A DNA stretch of 64,000 nt from Peptoniphilaceae bacterium (GTDB lineage: Bacteria > Bacillota > Clostridia > Tissierellales > Peptoniphilaceae), in assembly GCA_030152565.1 (NCBI GenBank), contig JASLJE010000001.1:54432-118431 (forward strand), in the 5' to 3' direction. The notes below the pieces were generated by a model that saw only the letters and a list, made by a program, of their open reading frames with translations, searched no databases and was not told the DNA's origin. Within the stretch, counting starts at the first letter, position 1. Each line of letters starts with the position of its first letter. The position numbers and the translations under genes are program-made. Below are positions 9,853 through 19,244 of this stretch, piece after piece.

Positions 9853-10619
9853 GAGAATATTTAGCTAAATTTGAAGAAGTAATTGATCCTAGCCTACAGG
9901 AGGACTGGGACAATAGTGGCCTTCAGGTGGGAAATCCTGAAGCTGAATTAAAGGGGGTAGTAGTTTGTTTGGATGTAACTAGAGAGGTTATAGACCAGGC
10001 TATAGACCTGGGAGCCAATGTGATTATAAGTCACCATCCCCTTATTTTTTCAGGTCTTAAAAGCCTAAGCTACCAGGATGTTTTAGGGGCTAAGCTGATA
10101 AAGGCCATAAAAAATGACATTTTAATTTATTCAAGCCACACCAGCTGTGACCTGGCTCCAGGTGGGATAAATGATTACTTTTTTGAAAAACTAGGCCTGG
10201 AAAAAATATCCTATATAAGCCAAGTAGGAGAAAACCTAGGCTATGGAGCCTATGGCAGGGTTGAGGGCAAGACCAGCAGGGACTTGATAGCCATGATAAA
10301 AGAAGAGTTTGATATGGAAGACTTGACCCTTTATGGAGATGAGGACCAGGTCCTATCTAAGGTGGGCTTTGTGGGAGGCTCAGGAGCTTCCTTTATAGAT
10401 GACGCCCTAGCCCTGGATCTAGATCTTTATATAAGTGGAGATATTAAGCACCATGACGCCATGGATGCTATGGAAAGAGGCCTTAGTATACTAGATCTTA
10501 GCCACTATAATTCAGAGAGGCATTTTATAGACCTGGCTGCTGACCTAAGTGAAAAAATCACAGGTCAAAAGGCCTATAAGGTTTATTCAGATCCTAAATA
10601 TTTAAGAAAGATATTTTAA
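9843..10619 (+). CDS. Nif3-like dinuclear metal-centre protein (YqfO family)
   Basis: This protein belongs to the Nif3/YqfO family of hexameric proteins with a two-metal centre. The molecular role is unsettled; GTP cyclohydrolase-like relations and a link to tRNA modification have been discussed. The 258 residues contain the metal-binding segments NVIISHHPLIF, SSHTSCDL and, near the C-terminus, LSHYNSERHF. It is the short form without the central insertion of B. subtilis YqfO. It overlaps trmK and starts behind AGGAGGG. Confidence 0.9.
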   Translation: MLIREYLAKFEEVIDPSLQEDWDNSGLQVGNPEAELKGVVVCLDVTREVIDQAIDLGANVIISHHPLIFSGLKSLSYQDVLGAKLIKAIKNDILIYSSHTSCDLAPGGINDYFFEKLGLEKISYISQVGENLGYGAYGRVEGKTSRDLIAMIKEEFDMEDLTLYGDEDQVLSKVGFVGGSGASFIDDALALDLDLYISGDIKHHDAMDAMERGLSILDLSHYNSERHFIDLAADLSEKITGQKAYKVYSDPKYLRKIF

Positions 10620-10646
10620 TGTTAGTAAATATGTGTTAGAATATTA

Positions 10647-10978
10647 GTGAGTAAATCGGATAATCGCGTTAATACGAGGAAAGTCCGTGCACCATACAGC
10701 AAGGATGCCAGATAACGTCTGGTGGAGGCGACTCTAAGGATAGTGCAACAGAGATATACCGCCTAGCAATAGGTAAGGGTGGAAAGGCGAGGTAAGAGCT
10801 CACCAGCAAATAGGTAACTATTTGGCTATGTAAACCCCATCCGGTGCAAGATCGAAGGGACATAAAACATGGCAGCTGGTCATGGTCCAAAAAGGTGGAT
10901 CGCTTGACTTTATAGGTGACTATAAAGCTAGATAGATGATTATCAGAAACAGAACACGGCTTACGGATTTGCTCGCAA
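10647..10978 (+). ncRNA. rnpB: RNase P RNA, type A
   Basis: This is the catalytic RNA that removes tRNA 5' leaders. The universally conserved GAGGAAAGTCC lies at 10676-10686, AGTGCAACAGAGA follows near 10741-10753, and ACAGAACACGGCTTAC lies near 10949. The two ends pair as helix P1 (GAGTAAATC at 10651 region with GATTTGCTC near 10966-10974, with G-U pairs). GGATGCCAGATAACGTCTGG resembles the P7-region stem of the ancestral type A form rather than the Bacillus type B. A strong hairpin terminator follows directly. No protein-coding reading of this stretch is credible. Confidence 0.96.
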
Positions 10979-11006
10979 GTGGCTGGAAAATCCAGCCGCT
11001 TTTTTA
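10979..11006 (+). terminator. rnpB terminator
   Basis: GTGGCTGGA (10979-10987) pairs with TCCAGCCGC (10991-10999) around an AAA loop and is followed by TTTTTT. Confidence 0.93.
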
Positions 11007-11023
11007 AATATAAGGAAGTAGTT

Positions 11024-11941
11024 ATGGAAAGAAAAGATTTACTTTATAATTTCAGGGATAAAATTGAAAAGAAAAGAAGAAGAAAAAATATAATTATTAT
11101 CTTGATAGTTATATTATTTTTATTTATAGGATTTAATATATGGAATAATAGAAAGATTGACCTGGTTTCCTACCAGGTGGAAAATCTTAGAATACCAAAG
11201 ACCTTTAATGAATATAGGATACTTCAGCTGTCGGATATTTTTGGTAAAAACTTTGGCAAGAAGAACAAGGTGCTCTTGGAAGAAATAGATTTAAGACAGC
11301 CAGATATAGTTGTTTTATCTGGAAATATTATAGACAGGGAAGGCGACTATAAGGCCTATCTTTTAAACCTTAAGGAGAATATAAAAAAGCCTATCTACTA
11401 TGTTTTTGGAGATGAGGAATTTTCCCTAGCTGACAAGGACCAGAAGGAGCTTATAAAGTTTTTAGATGACAATAATATTTACTTGATTAATTCTAAAAAG
11501 GTTTCCCTTATGAGTGGGGGAGAAAATATTTATCTTTATGGGTCTAACCAGGACTTAAGAGACTATGCCTATAATTTTAAGGATGACAAGTCCAAGTCTA
11601 GAATTACTAATTCAGGCTTAAAAAATGATTCAAAAGACTTTAATATTATGATTAGCCACAATCCAGACTATGTAAATGTTTATTCCAAAGAGAATTACAA
11701 TTTAATGCTGGGTGGACTTAAGACAGGAGGCATAGCTAGGCTTCCTCTAGTAGGCGGCTTAATTAAGCCTAAAAATGCTAATAATCTAGCCTATGATGGC
11801 GGTAAGTACTGGGTTGATGATACCCTGCTTATTGTATCTAAGGGACTTTCAACCAATAGGTTCAAAAGAATTTTTAATAGGCCAGAACTAGTTGAAATAA
11901 ATTTATATGGAAAAACAGAGGTGGACAATGGAAAAAAATAA
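11024..11941 (+). CDS. membrane-anchored calcineurin-like phosphoesterase homologue lacking metal ligands
   Basis: The 305-residue product has a basic N-terminus, one transmembrane segment at about residues 22-41 (IIIILIVILFLFIGF), and a domain with the layout of YkuE-type metallophosphoesterases. The metal-binding positions are substituted. SDLH appears as SDIF, the GD motif as SGN, GNHE as FGDEEF, and the terminal GHTHGG as GGLKTGG, whereas the neighbouring SHNPDY and the IARLP tail are kept. It is therefore probably a non-catalytic relative. ATG at 11024 is chosen because GGAAG precedes it; an upstream GTG lies inside the rnpB terminator. It overlaps dut by 14 bases. Confidence 0.75.
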   Translation: MERKDLLYNFRDKIEKKRRRKNIIIILIVILFLFIGFNIWNNRKIDLVSYQVENLRIPKTFNEYRILQLSDIFGKNFGKKNKVLLEEIDLRQPDIVVLSGNIIDREGDYKAYLLNLKENIKKPIYYVFGDEEFSLADKDQKELIKFLDDNNIYLINSKKVSLMSGGENIYLYGSNQDLRDYAYNFKDDKSKSRITNSGLKNDSKDFNIMISHNPDYVNVYSKENYNLMLGGLKTGGIARLPLVGGLIKPKNANNLAYDGGKYWVDDTLLIVSKGLSTNRFKRIFNRPELVEINLYGKTEVDNGKK

Positions 11942-12425
11942 AAATGCTATAAAAGATTTTTTAGATGATGTTAAGGACGGTATAAAACAAAAAAATACAG
12001 AGACCTTGAGAATAGTTGCTGATGGTCCAGTTCCCATGTATGGGACAGAAGGTGCTGCAGGCTTTGATTTATATTGTAATAATAGCCAACCTATAATCGC
12101 CAAGCCAGGTGAAATGGTCAAGGTTCCTACAGGCCTTAAGATGGAAATACCAGAGGGCTACTTTGGAGCAGTTTATCCTAGGTCTTCAGCAGGGATTAAA
12201 CTTAGAATATCCCTAGCCAATACAACCGGCATAATAGATTCAGACTACAGGGGAGAAATAAAAATCTTTGTGGTAAATGAAGGTGAAGAAGACTTGGTAA
12301 TAAACAAGGGGGACAGACTGGTTCAAATGGTGATTCAACCCTACCTACAAGTGAATATTCAAGTGGTAGACAAATTGGATGATACCCAAAGGGGGAGCGA
12401 TGGAATTGGTTCAACAGGAAGATAA
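11928..12425 (+). CDS. dut: dUTP diphosphatase
   Basis: This trimeric dUTPase converts dUTP to dUMP and pyrophosphate, keeping uracil out of DNA. All five family motifs are present in the 165 residues: GAAGFDLY, YPRSSAG, GIIDSDYRGEI, GDRLVQMVI and the C-terminal RGSDGIGSTGR that closes over the nucleotide. ATG at 11928 is preferred to ATG at 11907 because AGAGGTGG (about 11917-11924) stands in front of it. The gene is coupled to the preceding phosphoesterase homologue and ends in a terminator hairpin that begins at its stop codon. Confidence 0.93.
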   Translation: MEKNKNAIKDFLDDVKDGIKQKNTETLRIVADGPVPMYGTEGAAGFDLYCNNSQPIIAKPGEMVKVPTGLKMEIPEGYFGAVYPRSSAGIKLRISLANTTGIIDSDYRGEIKIFVVNEGEEDLVINKGDRLVQMVIQPYLQVNIQVVDKLDDTQRGSDGIGSTGR

Positions 12426-12446
12426 GAGCTTAGGCTCTTTTTTTTT
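12424..12446 (+). terminator. dut terminator
   Basis: AAGAGC and GCTCTT pair around TTAG (12424-12439) ahead of an unbroken T tract. Confidence 0.85.
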
Positions 12447-12493
12447 GCTCTTTTATAAGTTATGATATAATTTAATAAATATAGGAGGTTAAT

Positions 12494-13612
12494 ATGAGAA
12501 TAGGAATACCAAAGGAAATTAAAAACCATGAGGCTAGAGTTTCCATAACTCCTGCAGGAGTTGAGGAATTCGTTAAAAATGGACATGAGCTACTAATAGA
12601 AAAGGGAGCAGGCCTGGGTTCAGGCTTTAGTGACGAGGACTATAGACTGGCCGGTGCAAGTATTGTAGATGGACCAGACCAGGTATGGAAGACTGCCGAC
12701 ATGATTCTAAAGGTCAAGGAACCCTTGGAAGAAGAGTATGGCTACTTGAGAGAAGACCTGATAGTTTTCACCTACCTTCACCTGGCTGCAGATGAAAAAT
12801 TAACCCAGGTTCTTTTAGACAAGAAGGTTACGGCTATTGCCTATGAAACAGTTCAATTGGATGACAGAAGCCTACCTCTTTTAACTCCCATGAGTGAGGT
12901 GGCAGGCAGGATGGCCGTTCAAGAAGGGGCAGTTTTACTGGAAAAGCACAATCAGGGCAAGGGACTTTTAATTGATGGAGTGCCAGGAGTACCACCAGCC
13001 CATGTGGTTATTATAGGGGCGGGAGTAGTTGGAACTGGAGCCATAAAAAGAGCTGCTGGAAGTGGGGCCAGGGTTACTGTTTTAGACGTGGACATAGCCA
13101 AGTTAAAATACTTAAATGAGGTCCACAATGACCGTCTAGAGACTCTTTATTCTAATAGCTATAATATTAGGCAGGCTCTTTCTACAGCAGACCTGGTTAT
13201 ATCATCAGTTCTTATACCTGGAGCTAGGGCGCCCAAACTTGTAACAGAAGATATGGTAAAGGACATGGAAGAGGGAAGTGTTATAGTAGATATAGCCATA
13301 GACCAGGGAGGATCTGTTGAAACCATAAATTCACCAACCTCACTTCATGAGCCAGTCTTTGTTAAACACGGCGTGGTCCACTATGCAGTTCCCAATGTAC
13401 CAGGAGCGGTTCCTAGGACTTCAACCTTGGCCTTGACCAATGTGACCCTAAGATATGCCTTGGAGATTGCCAACAAGGGCCTTTATCAGGCCGCTAGAGA
13501 CAATAGGGCCCTAAGAAAGGGAATTAACACTATGCATGGATCCATTTGCTATAAAGGGGTAGCAGAGGCCTTTAATAGGGACTTAGTAAAGGTGGAAAAT
13601 TTAATCAAATAA
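12494..13612 (+). CDS. ald: alanine dehydrogenase
   Basis: This enzyme catalyses NAD-dependent oxidative deamination of L-alanine to pyruvate, or the reverse as an ammonia- and NADH-consuming step. The 372 residues begin MRIGIPKEIKNHEARV, as in Ald. The pyruvate/alanine-binding Lys is in ILKVKEP and the catalytic His in YLHLAAD. The Rossmann motif is VIIGAGVVGTGA (about residue 169) and the family segment HYAVPNVPGAVPRTST follows. Length is normal. It starts behind AGGAGG, with a TATAAT about 25 bases upstream (12466-12471) but no convincing -35, and it converges on the galactose operon. Confidence 0.96.
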   Translation: MRIGIPKEIKNHEARVSITPAGVEEFVKNGHELLIEKGAGLGSGFSDEDYRLAGASIVDGPDQVWKTADMILKVKEPLEEEYGYLREDLIVFTYLHLAADEKLTQVLLDKKVTAIAYETVQLDDRSLPLLTPMSEVAGRMAVQEGAVLLEKHNQGKGLLIDGVPGVPPAHVVIIGAGVVGTGAIKRAAGSGARVTVLDVDIAKLKYLNEVHNDRLETLYSNSYNIRQALSTADLVISSVLIPGARAPKLVTEDMVKDMEEGSVIVDIAIDQGGSVETINSPTSLHEPVFVKHGVVHYAVPNVPGAVPRTSTLALTNVTLRYALEIANKGLYQAARDNRALRKGINTMHGSICYKGVAEAFNRDLVKVENLIK

Positions 13613-13638
13613 AAAAAGCAGTTTAACCTGCTTTTTTA
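13611..13638. terminator. bidirectional terminator between ald and galK
   Basis: GCAG/CTGC (13618-13621 with 13628-13631) sits inside A7 and T6 tracts, so the hairpin has a T run on either strand. It can serve both ald (+) and the galactose operon (-). Confidence 0.8.
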
Positions 13639-13642
13639 TTGC

Positions 13643-14806
13643 CTATTTTATTTCAGCTACACCATCGCCCACATCGGATATGATAAAGTCAGCCTTTATG
13701 CCTGTGTCTTTTTCATATCTAGGAGCTACATAGTTTATAAATTCATTTACTAAGTTTCCCTTTACTATGGCTATACCACATCCTCCAAAACCTGCACCAG
13801 TCATTCTGGCACCCAGGCAGCCTTCAAATTCATTGGCATGCTTGGTTATAGAATCCAGGTGGGGACCAGTTACTTGGTAAAGGTCTCTTAAGGAATCATT
13901 AGACTCAACTAGAAGTTGGCCCAACCTAGCTATGTCGCCTTTTTCTAAGGCCTGGCTGGCTTCTTGAACCCTTAAGTTTTCCTTGATGGCATGTTCAGCC
14001 CTATCTCTAAGGTTTTCTTCACCTATATAGTGAAGAAGGGGTAGGTCATTTTTACCCAAGTCACAAAGGTAGTTAATATCTTCCTTGTAGTTTTTTAGAA
14101 TGGCTAGGGCATCATCGCATTCCTGCCTTCTAACATTGTATTTGGAATCCTTTAATTCCCTTCTCTTATTGGTATTTAAGATAACTATCTTATTGTCCTT
14201 TAGATCAAAGGGATAGTATTCATAGTCCAGGCTATTGGTATCAATTAACATGGCATGGTCCTTCTTGCCTAGACCTATGATAAATTGGTCCATAATACCT
14301 GAGTTAACACCTATAAATTCATTTTCTGTTCTCTTGCCTATTTTTACCAGGTCCAACTTGTCGATTTGGCCTTGATTATAAAATACATTTACCATTTCTC
14401 CAATTAAAAGTTCCAGGCTGGAAGAAGATGAAAGTCCTGATCCATTAGGGATATTTCCATAAATTAAAATATCAAGTCCTCCTATAGTGTGGCCTTCTTC
14501 TTCTAAAAACTTAACCACTCCTAGAGGGTAGTTCATCCAGTCGTTTTCTTCCTTATAGTCCATGGCGCTTAAGTCTAATTCACCTTTTAGGTCCATGTTC
14601 ATGCTGGCCAGTCTCAAGAGATTTTTATCGTTTTTTCTAGCTATACCATAGGTTCCTATTTCAATGGCGCAAGGAAAAACCTTGCCTCCATTGTAGTCTA
14701 TGTGTTCGCCTATAATGTTTATTCTACTAGGTGAAAAGAATTTTTTAATTTCTTCCTTATTATCACCGTAAAGTTCGGTAAAATCTTTAACTAACTTATC
14801 TAGCAT
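13643..14806 (-). CDS. galK: galactokinase
   Basis: Galactokinase phosphorylates galactose at C1 in the Leloir pathway. The 387 residues carry the three GHMP-kinase motifs: the galactokinase signature RINIIGEHIDYNGG near residue 28, the ATP loop PNGSGLSSSSSLE near residue 120, and MTGAGFGGCGIAIV near residue 338. It is the last gene of the minus-strand galactose operon. Its start overlaps the end of galT by 11 bases and is preceded by AAGGAGAAG. Confidence 0.96.
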   Translation of the reverse strand: MLDKLVKDFTELYGDNKEEIKKFFSPSRINIIGEHIDYNGGKVFPCAIEIGTYGIARKNDKNLLRLASMNMDLKGELDLSAMDYKEENDWMNYPLGVVKFLEEEGHTIGGLDILIYGNIPNGSGLSSSSSLELLIGEMVNVFYNQGQIDKLDLVKIGKRTENEFIGVNSGIMDQFIIGLGKKDHAMLIDTNSLDYEYYPFDLKDNKIVILNTNKRRELKDSKYNVRRQECDDALAILKNYKEDINYLCDLGKNDLPLLHYIGEENLRDRAEHAIKENLRVQEASQALEKGDIARLGQLLVESNDSLRDLYQVTGPHLDSITKHANEFEGCLGARMTGAGFGGCGIAIVKGNLVNEFINYVAPRYEKDTGIKADFIISDVGDGVAEIK

Positions 14807-15788
14807 TTATCTTCTCCTTATATCTTTGGTAGGCCTGTCTTAACTCTTCAGCTGTTTCTTCAACTACCCTAGGATTGGTCTTGGCCCAGGCAGCAGTTTC
14901 TGAAGAAGCATTCCACTTAATGGAGTCTTCACCTCTTAGAGGAGGGAAGAACTTAACATTAAAGTGGTAGTAGTCGTGGCTTCCTGCATAAGTTTCATCA
15001 TTTAAAGCATCTTGGTAAATCCCCATCATATAAGGGAAATTCCTATTGAAAAGAGTGTCGTAAGTTCCTTGTAGGTCCTTAAGGATCTTGGCGAAACTCA
15101 TTTTTTGGCCTTCGCTAAACTCTTCAAAGTTGTGAAGGTCATCTGCCTTAGGAAGGATATAGCATCCATATGGATAGTCAGTATAGAAGGGAAGAAAGAC
15201 TATAAAGTCTTCATTTTCCATAATTATTCTTCTGCCATCCTTTACTTCCTCGTCTCTCATCTTTAATAGTAGGGATTGGCCTGTTTTTTCATAGTAGGCC
15301 TTGGAGTTTTCCAATTCAACCTTTAGTCTTAGGGGCATAAAACCATAGCCATAGATTTGTCCATGGGGATGGGGTTGGGTTGTTCCAACTTCAGGACCCC
15401 TGTTTTCAAAGGTTAAAATATATTTAATATTCTCGTCTTTTTTTATTTCCACATATCTTTCTTGCCACAAGTCAACTAACTTTTTAGCGTGGTCATCTGA
15501 AAGATCTCTGATAGAAGCGTGGTGGTCAGGTGAGTAAAGGATTACTTCAGCCTTACCAAAGGATTTATCTACCTGGAAGAAGTCTCCAGCCACATCATCT
15601 GGTTGAGGTGGATTTTCCATCATGGAAGGCCAGTCATTATCGTATTTTAAAACGTCATAGTTATCTGGTACCTTGCCTGATCCTGGACAAAATGCACAAA
15701 AATCCTTGGGCATATCAGGCCTATTTTGTCTGTGGCCTGCCACTATTGTCCAATCGTCTAGTAGTGGATTATATCTAAATTCTGCCAT
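14796..15788 (-). CDS. galT: galactose-1-phosphate uridylyltransferase
   Basis: GalT exchanges UMP between UDP-glucose and galactose-1-phosphate. The 330-residue product has the active-site HPHGQIYGY (about residue 140) with the catalytic HxH, an N-terminal CAFCPGSG segment, and the C-terminal HDYYHFNVKFFPP histidine cluster. It resembles the histidine-triad class I enzyme rather than the longer GalT2 form of some lactobacilli. It lies between the epimerase and galK with tight spacing. Confidence 0.94.
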   Translation of the reverse strand: MAEFRYNPLLDDWTIVAGHRQNRPDMPKDFCAFCPGSGKVPDNYDVLKYDNDWPSMMENPPQPDDVAGDFFQVDKSFGKAEVILYSPDHHASIRDLSDDHAKKLVDLWQERYVEIKKDENIKYILTFENRGPEVGTTQPHPHGQIYGYGFMPLRLKVELENSKAYYEKTGQSLLLKMRDEEVKDGRRIIMENEDFIVFLPFYTDYPYGCYILPKADDLHNFEEFSEGQKMSFAKILKDLQGTYDTLFNRNFPYMMGIYQDALNDETYAGSHDYYHFNVKFFPPLRGEDSIKWNASSETAAWAKTNPRVVEETAEELRQAYQRYKEKINAR

Positions 15789-15790
15789 AA

Positions 15791-16672
15791 TTACTCCTCA
15801 TAATCTATTATATCTATTCTTATTTGCCAGCTGTCAAAAGACCTGGCCTTAACTTTTTTTATCTTCTTGTTTTTTCTGGCCTGGTCCAAGGAATCATAAA
15901 AGCCATTACAAGGCTCTAGGGCTACGTTGGACTCGTTTTTAAAGCCACCTGTTGTAATCCATACTCCCAAGTAGGGATTGTCCTTAGGATCAAAATTTAT
16001 CTTGTATTTAGTTTTCTTATCTCTATAGTCAATCAGGGCCCAACCATCTTTGATCTCATCAGTAAAGTAGTATTTAAAGGTGTGATCTTTTGGATATGCT
16101 CCCAGTTTTTTCAGGTCAAAGTCCCAGACTTCATCATTTTGTACATTTATGTAGTTTTGTAGGTCTGGAGAAAATTCCAACTGGGTCTTATCATTAAAGT
16201 AGTTTAGGCCATGAAGGGTCCATAAGTAGTAGATGTCTTCATCTGTATCATTTTCAACCCTATAGTCTAGGATGATGGATTTACCTTCTAGGGATATTTC
16301 CCTTACAAATAAAAGGGGAAGAGAGGGAAGTTTTACCTCTCCCTTTATCTTCCCACTAGTATTTATTACTTTCCAAGGTATACTCCACAGGTCCCCATGG
16401 TCTACTAGATCTATATCAGTATCCATATATTTACAAGGGTCAATTGATGGTATGCAGTCATCTAAGCCTGAAGTATCATACTGACTAAAGTCAGCTCCAT
16501 GGCTAGCCAAGTCATATCTTTTCTTGCTAGGTTGGAAGAGATACTCAAAGTCTTTTTTCTTATGATAGATAGAGGCTATCTTAAATCCATGGTCTGGAAG
16601 TGTTATAAGCCTAAGATCATCATTTTCTATAGAAAGACCATCCATATTGAAATGTGTAGTATTTTTTATCAT
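15791..16672 (-). CDS. aldose 1-epimerase family protein (LacX-like)
   Basis: The 293-residue product is a galactose-mutarotase-fold protein related to LacX/YphB, with the DDCIPSIDP segment and the C-terminal LEPCNGFYDSLD found in that branch. In this context it probably interconverts alpha and beta anomers of imported galactose before GalK acts. It is separated from galT by two bases and from mglC by nine. I leave out a gene symbol because LacX-like proteins are distinct from classical GalM. Confidence 0.82.
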   Translation of the reverse strand: MIKNTTHFNMDGLSIENDDLRLITLPDHGFKIASIYHKKKDFEYLFQPSKKRYDLASHGADFSQYDTSGLDDCIPSIDPCKYMDTDIDLVDHGDLWSIPWKVINTSGKIKGEVKLPSLPLLFVREISLEGKSIILDYRVENDTDEDIYYLWTLHGLNYFNDKTQLEFSPDLQNYINVQNDEVWDFDLKKLGAYPKDHTFKYYFTDEIKDGWALIDYRDKKTKYKINFDPKDNPYLGVWITTGGFKNESNVALEPCNGFYDSLDQARKNKKIKKVKARSFDSWQIRIDIIDYEE

Positions 16673-16681
16673 AATAACCTC

Positions 16682-17704
16682 TTATTTCTTTTGTAAGTAT
16701 TTTCTTGTATCAAGAGCTACTGCCAAGATTATTAAGGCACCCTTGATTACTATTTGCCAGTAGGTTTGTACCCCTATAAATAATAGACCATAGTTTATTA
16801 CTTGTAGTAGGATGGAACCTAGGATAATACCTGAGATTTTACCAACCCCACCGGAGAAGGAAACCCCACCGATTACACAGGCTGCTATGGCATCAAGGTC
16901 ATAGTTGGTACCTGTTGTAATAGTAGCATTACCGATTCTTGGTCCTTCCAAGAAACCTGCTATACCGTACATAATACCTGAAATCAAGAAGATGATTAAA
17001 ATGTTTTTATCTACGTTAATACCTGAAACGGCTGCTGCTTCCTTGTTACCACCAATGGCAAACATGTTTTTACCAAGAGTTGTCTTATTCCAAACAACCC
17101 ACATGATAGCTGAAGCTATGGCTGCATAGATGATTAGGTAAGGAAGTTCAAACTTACCTAGTTTAACACTGCCTAGAACTAATTTAACATATGAATCTTT
17201 AAATCCGCCTAGTGGTTGAGCTCCCCAAGGAGATGCACTGATGAAGGCTTGTAGTAGTCCGTAAAGTATAAGTTGAGTACCCAAGGTTGCTATAAAGGCA
17301 TGTAGTTTTAACTTAGCCACACCAAAACCGTTGAATAAACCAATAAGTCCACCTACTGCTATAGCTGCTAGAAAACCAACTATAATTGGCATTTCTGGCA
17401 TGTTAGGGAAGTATCTTTGAGCATAGTCCCCTGATTGTAATAGGGCAGTAGAAATAGCTGCTGTCATACCTAAGGCTCTACCAGCTGAAAGGTCAGTACC
17501 GGCAAGCACTATTAGTCCACCAACTCCAAGAGCCATGATTAGCTTGGTTGAAGCTTGGTTTAATATATTGATAAAGTTTTTATAGTTAACAAATCTTGGT
17601 TCCTTGATAATGATGATTGCAATAAGAATAAACATTACAATGATAAGACCATTATCTATCAAAAACTCTTTTAAACTCTTTTTTTCTTTCTTATTCTTAG
17701 TCAT
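16682..17704 (-). CDS. mglC: galactose/methyl-galactoside ABC transporter permease
   Basis: This is the integral membrane subunit of a RbsC/MglC-type sugar importer. The 340 residues are strongly hydrophobic with about eight to ten membrane segments. Characteristic segments are VLAGTDLSAGRALGMTAAI and, near the C-terminus, CVIGGVSFSGGVGKISGIILG. The first 20 residues are basic (KNKKEKKSLKEFL). It follows mglA after 11 bases and belongs with the MglB binding protein and MglA ATPase in one operon. Confidence 0.93.
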   Translation of the reverse strand: MTKNKKEKKSLKEFLIDNGLIIVMFILIAIIIIKEPRFVNYKNFINILNQASTKLIMALGVGGLIVLAGTDLSAGRALGMTAAISTALLQSGDYAQRYFPNMPEMPIIVGFLAAIAVGGLIGLFNGFGVAKLKLHAFIATLGTQLILYGLLQAFISASPWGAQPLGGFKDSYVKLVLGSVKLGKFELPYLIIYAAIASAIMWVVWNKTTLGKNMFAIGGNKEAAAVSGINVDKNILIIFLISGIMYGIAGFLEGPRIGNATITTGTNYDLDAIAACVIGGVSFSGGVGKISGIILGSILLQVINYGLLFIGVQTYWQIVIKGALIILAVALDTRKYLQKK

Positions 17705-17715
17705 TTTTTCACCTC

Positions 17716-19215
17716 TTATAAATATTTAGTAGCAAGAGTCATAACCTTCTCTTGGTCTAAATTCTTAACATCGTCAATTCCTGCCACGTGACCATCACTC
17801 ATTACGGCAATTCTGTCACAAATACCAAATAACTCTGGCATTTCAGATGACACGACAATAATACTCTTTCCTTCATTAGCCAGGTCAATAATTAATTGAT
17901 ATATCTCATACTTGGCACCTACGTCAATACCTCTAGTAGGTTCGTCCAAGAGTAAAATATCTGGTGAAGTAAGTAACCATCTACCAAGGATTACCTTTTG
18001 TTGGTTACCTCCAGATAGAGATCTAATTTGAGTCTTCTTGCTTGGCGTTTTAACATTCATGGACTTGATAACTTGATCTGTATCAGTTCCCATTAGTTTG
18101 TCGTCTAGTAAAAGGCCCTTCTTATAGGCTCCTGTATTGGCTATAATTGAGTTAAACTGAATTGTTTCCATAGGAAATATTCCAGTAGCCCTTCTTTCTT
18201 CTGTAACTAGGGCAAAACCATTTTTTATAGCATCTACTGAGTTTTTATTTTCTATCACTTGTCCATTTAGCTTAATTTCACCAGATTTTTTAGTTCTGAT
18301 ACCAAAGATGGTTTCAATTAATTCAGTTCTTCTAGAACCAACAAGTCCTGCAACACCTAGTATTTCTCCCTTTCTTAAGGTGAAGGAGGCATCCTTTACA
18401 GTAGGCTCATACATACCTGTAAGATTGTTTACTTCTAGAACCACATCTTCTGGCTTATTGGTCTTAGGAGGGTAAACATTGTCCACTGTCCTACCAACCA
18501 TTAGGGCTATAATCTTATCTGTAGTAAGGTCCTTGGCAGGCTCTGTAGCCACCCATTGACCGTCCCTCATGATGGTAACATCATCTGAGATTCTAAGGAT
18601 TTCATCCATCTTATGGGAAATATAAATAATTCCAACCCCACGGTTTTTAAGTTTTTCTATAATAGCGAAAAGAATTTCTACTTCTTGTTCTGTTAAAGAT
18701 GAAGTAGGTTCATCTAGTACTAAAATTTTAGCATTGTAGGAAACTGCCTTGGCAATTTCTACCAATTGTCTTTCGGCTACTGAAAGGTCTTCAGTTATAG
18801 CCTTTGGATTTACATCTATACCTAAGTCTTTAAATACTTCATCACAGTACTTATACATCTTAGCCTGATCAATAAATAATCCTTTTTTAGGATATCTACC
18901 TAATAACATATTGTCGGCCACATCTCTTTTCATTACTTGGTTTAATTCTTGGTGAACCATGGAAACCCCATTTTCCATAGCTTGTTTAGGGTTAGAGAAC
19001 TTGTTCTTTTGACCCTCTATGTATATTTCCCCACCATCTTCTTGATAGATACCAAATAATACTTTCATCAATGTGGATTTACCAGCACCATTTTCTCCCA
19101 TAAGAGAGTGAACAGTACCTTTTTTTAGTTTGAAGTTTACATTGTCTAGTGCCTTAACACCAGGGAATGTTTTTGTGATATTTCTCATATCTAATAATAA
19201 TTTTTCTTCAGTCAT
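17716..19215 (-). CDS. mglA: galactose ABC transporter ATP-binding protein (two ATPase domains)
   Basis: This is the tandem ATPase of the MglBAC importer. The N-terminal domain has Walker A GENGAGKST, signature LSVAERQLVEIAKA and Walker B ILVLDEPTSSL. The C-terminal domain has a degenerate P-loop (GLVGSRRTEL), as is usual in this family, with signature LSGGNQQKVILGRWL and ILLLDEPTRGIDVG. The product is about 499 residues. I place the start at ATG complementary to 19213-19215; a GTG nine bases upstream is also possible, since the GTGGTGG that could act as ribosome binding site lies between them. Confidence 0.95.
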   Translation of the reverse strand: MTEEKLLLDMRNITKTFPGVKALDNVNFKLKKGTVHSLMGENGAGKSTLMKVLFGIYQEDGGEIYIEGQKNKFSNPKQAMENGVSMVHQELNQVMKRDVADNMLLGRYPKKGLFIDQAKMYKYCDEVFKDLGIDVNPKAITEDLSVAERQLVEIAKAVSYNAKILVLDEPTSSLTEQEVEILFAIIEKLKNRGVGIIYISHKMDEILRISDDVTIMRDGQWVATEPAKDLTTDKIIALMVGRTVDNVYPPKTNKPEDVVLEVNNLTGMYEPTVKDASFTLRKGEILGVAGLVGSRRTELIETIFGIRTKKSGEIKLNGQVIENKNSVDAIKNGFALVTEERRATGIFPMETIQFNSIIANTGAYKKGLLLDDKLMGTDTDQVIKSMNVKTPSKKTQIRSLSGGNQQKVILGRWLLTSPDILLLDEPTRGIDVGAKYEIYQLIIDLANEGKSIIVVSSEMPELFGICDRIAVMSDGHVAGIDDVKNLDQEKVMTLATKYL

Positions 19216-19244
19216 AACCACCACTCATTTCTAATTTTAGAAAA

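Noticed and set aside
10669..10890. Minus-strand frame of 73 codons
   Set aside because: It lies inside the RNase P RNA gene, whose conserved sequences explain the region.
10979..11023. Extended N-terminus of the phosphoesterase homologue from GTG
   Set aside because: The GTG is inside the rnpB terminator hairpin and has no ribosome binding site; ATG at 11024 has one.
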